A stretch of DNA of 21,816 nucleotides from Deltaproteobacteria bacterium (GTDB taxonomy: Bacteria > Desulfobacterota > GWC2-55-46), in assembly GCA_016234955.1 (NCBI GenBank), contig JACRNN010000208.1, forward strand, positions 1-21,816, read 5' to 3'. The notes under the pieces were generated by a model. It did no database searches, was not told the origin of the DNA, and worked only from the letters and a program-made list of their open reading frames with translations. The position numbers and the translations under genes were made by a program. This document shows positions 21,550 through 21,816 of the stretch, in pieces. The stretch's first letter is position 1, and each line of letters begins with the position of its first letter.

Positions 21550-21816
21550 ATGTACCTGGAGATGAAGGTATTCGGAGTCACGGTAGACCCTTTTACCAAC
21601 GTCCCGATAGTCATCCTGAAGGACTCGGATGAGAAAAACGCCCTTCCCGTATGGATAGGCGTGCTTGAGGCCTCGGCCATAGCCTCCGAGCTTGAGAAGA
21701 TACACTTCTCCAGACCGATGACGCACGACCTTTTGAAAGAGGTGCTGAAGAACCTCGACGTCACGGTCAAGAAGATAGAGGTGAACGACCTCAAGGACAA
21801 CGTCTACTACGCCGCC
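21550..21816 (+). CDS. Bifunctional nuclease family (DUF151) protein, N-terminal part
   Basis: The frame is open from ATG at 21550 to the window end (89 codons, 3' end missing). AAGGAG lies 6 nt before the start. The residues MKVFGVTVDPFTNVPIVILK, LPVWIGVLEASAIASELEKI and SRPMTHDLLKEVLKNLDVTV are diagnostic of DUF151 ('lPI.Ig..EA.aIa..l.g....RP.THdLl...l..lg..v..v.I..l.d..fyA'). Family members include the plant bifunctional nuclease and structurally known Thermotoga TM0160; the bacterial role is not well defined. It follows miaB, a neighbourhood I recall from delta-proteobacterial genomes, and is separated from it by the hairpin array. Confidence 0.9.
   Translation, partial: MYLEMKVFGVTVDPFTNVPIVILKDSDEKNALPVWIGVLEASAIASELEKIHFSRPMTHDLLKEVLKNLDVTVKKIEVNDLKDNVYYAA

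Overview
This window is a high-GC bacterial segment that mixes GC-rich coding with frequent ATA (Ile) and AGG (Arg) codons. It has densely packed, translationally coupled operons and intergenic palindromic repeats. This style suits uncultured Desulfobacterota ('Deltaproteobacteria') or Nitrospirota, but the phylum is an inference and nothing here fixes it. All identified genes lie on the plus strand.

Positions 1-12839 are the structural half of a type IV pilus / pseudopilus locus. In order they hold the end of a PilC/GspF/MshG-type inner-membrane platform protein, a GspG-like pseudopilin, an MshA-like major pilin, a three-gene membrane-protein cassette, four minor pilins (GspH/FimT-, PilV-, PilW- and PilX-like), and a large secreted Ig-like protein in the MshQ position. 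The cassette consists of a YfhO-family GT-C protein interrupted by an in-frame TAA, a membrane-embedded spermidine-synthase-like protein, and a GT39/ArnT-like glycosyltransferase. A well-formed sigma-70 promoter precedes the minor-pilin run.

Positions 12907-19509 are the secretory half. A second sigma-70 promoter with a leader of about 150 nt drives an ExeA/MshM AAA ATPase, an MshN-like TPR protein, PilM, PilN, PilO, a PilP/MshK-like lipoprotein-free pilot, a PilQ/MshL-type secretin and a SPOR-domain membrane protein, mostly with overlapping or abutting reading frames. Gene order in both halves closely follows the Vibrio MSHA locus (G-F/B-A-C-D-O-P-Q and M-N-I-J-K-L), so the whole is best read as an MSHA-type pilus system carrying an inserted membrane/glycosyltransferase cassette.

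Positions 19510-21816 are housekeeping. A repeat-rich gap is followed by miaB, which has its own promoter, then by a gap packed with six consecutive hairpins, and last by the start of a DUF151 bifunctional-nuclease gene that runs off the window.

The most notable non-coding features are a ~210-bp MITE-like element with 19-bp perfect terminal inverted repeats just upstream of the major pilin gene, and the hairpin array upstream of the DUF151 gene. The most notable coding features are the premature stop in the YfhO gene and the apparent loss of the catalytic Asp in the spermidine-synthase-like protein.
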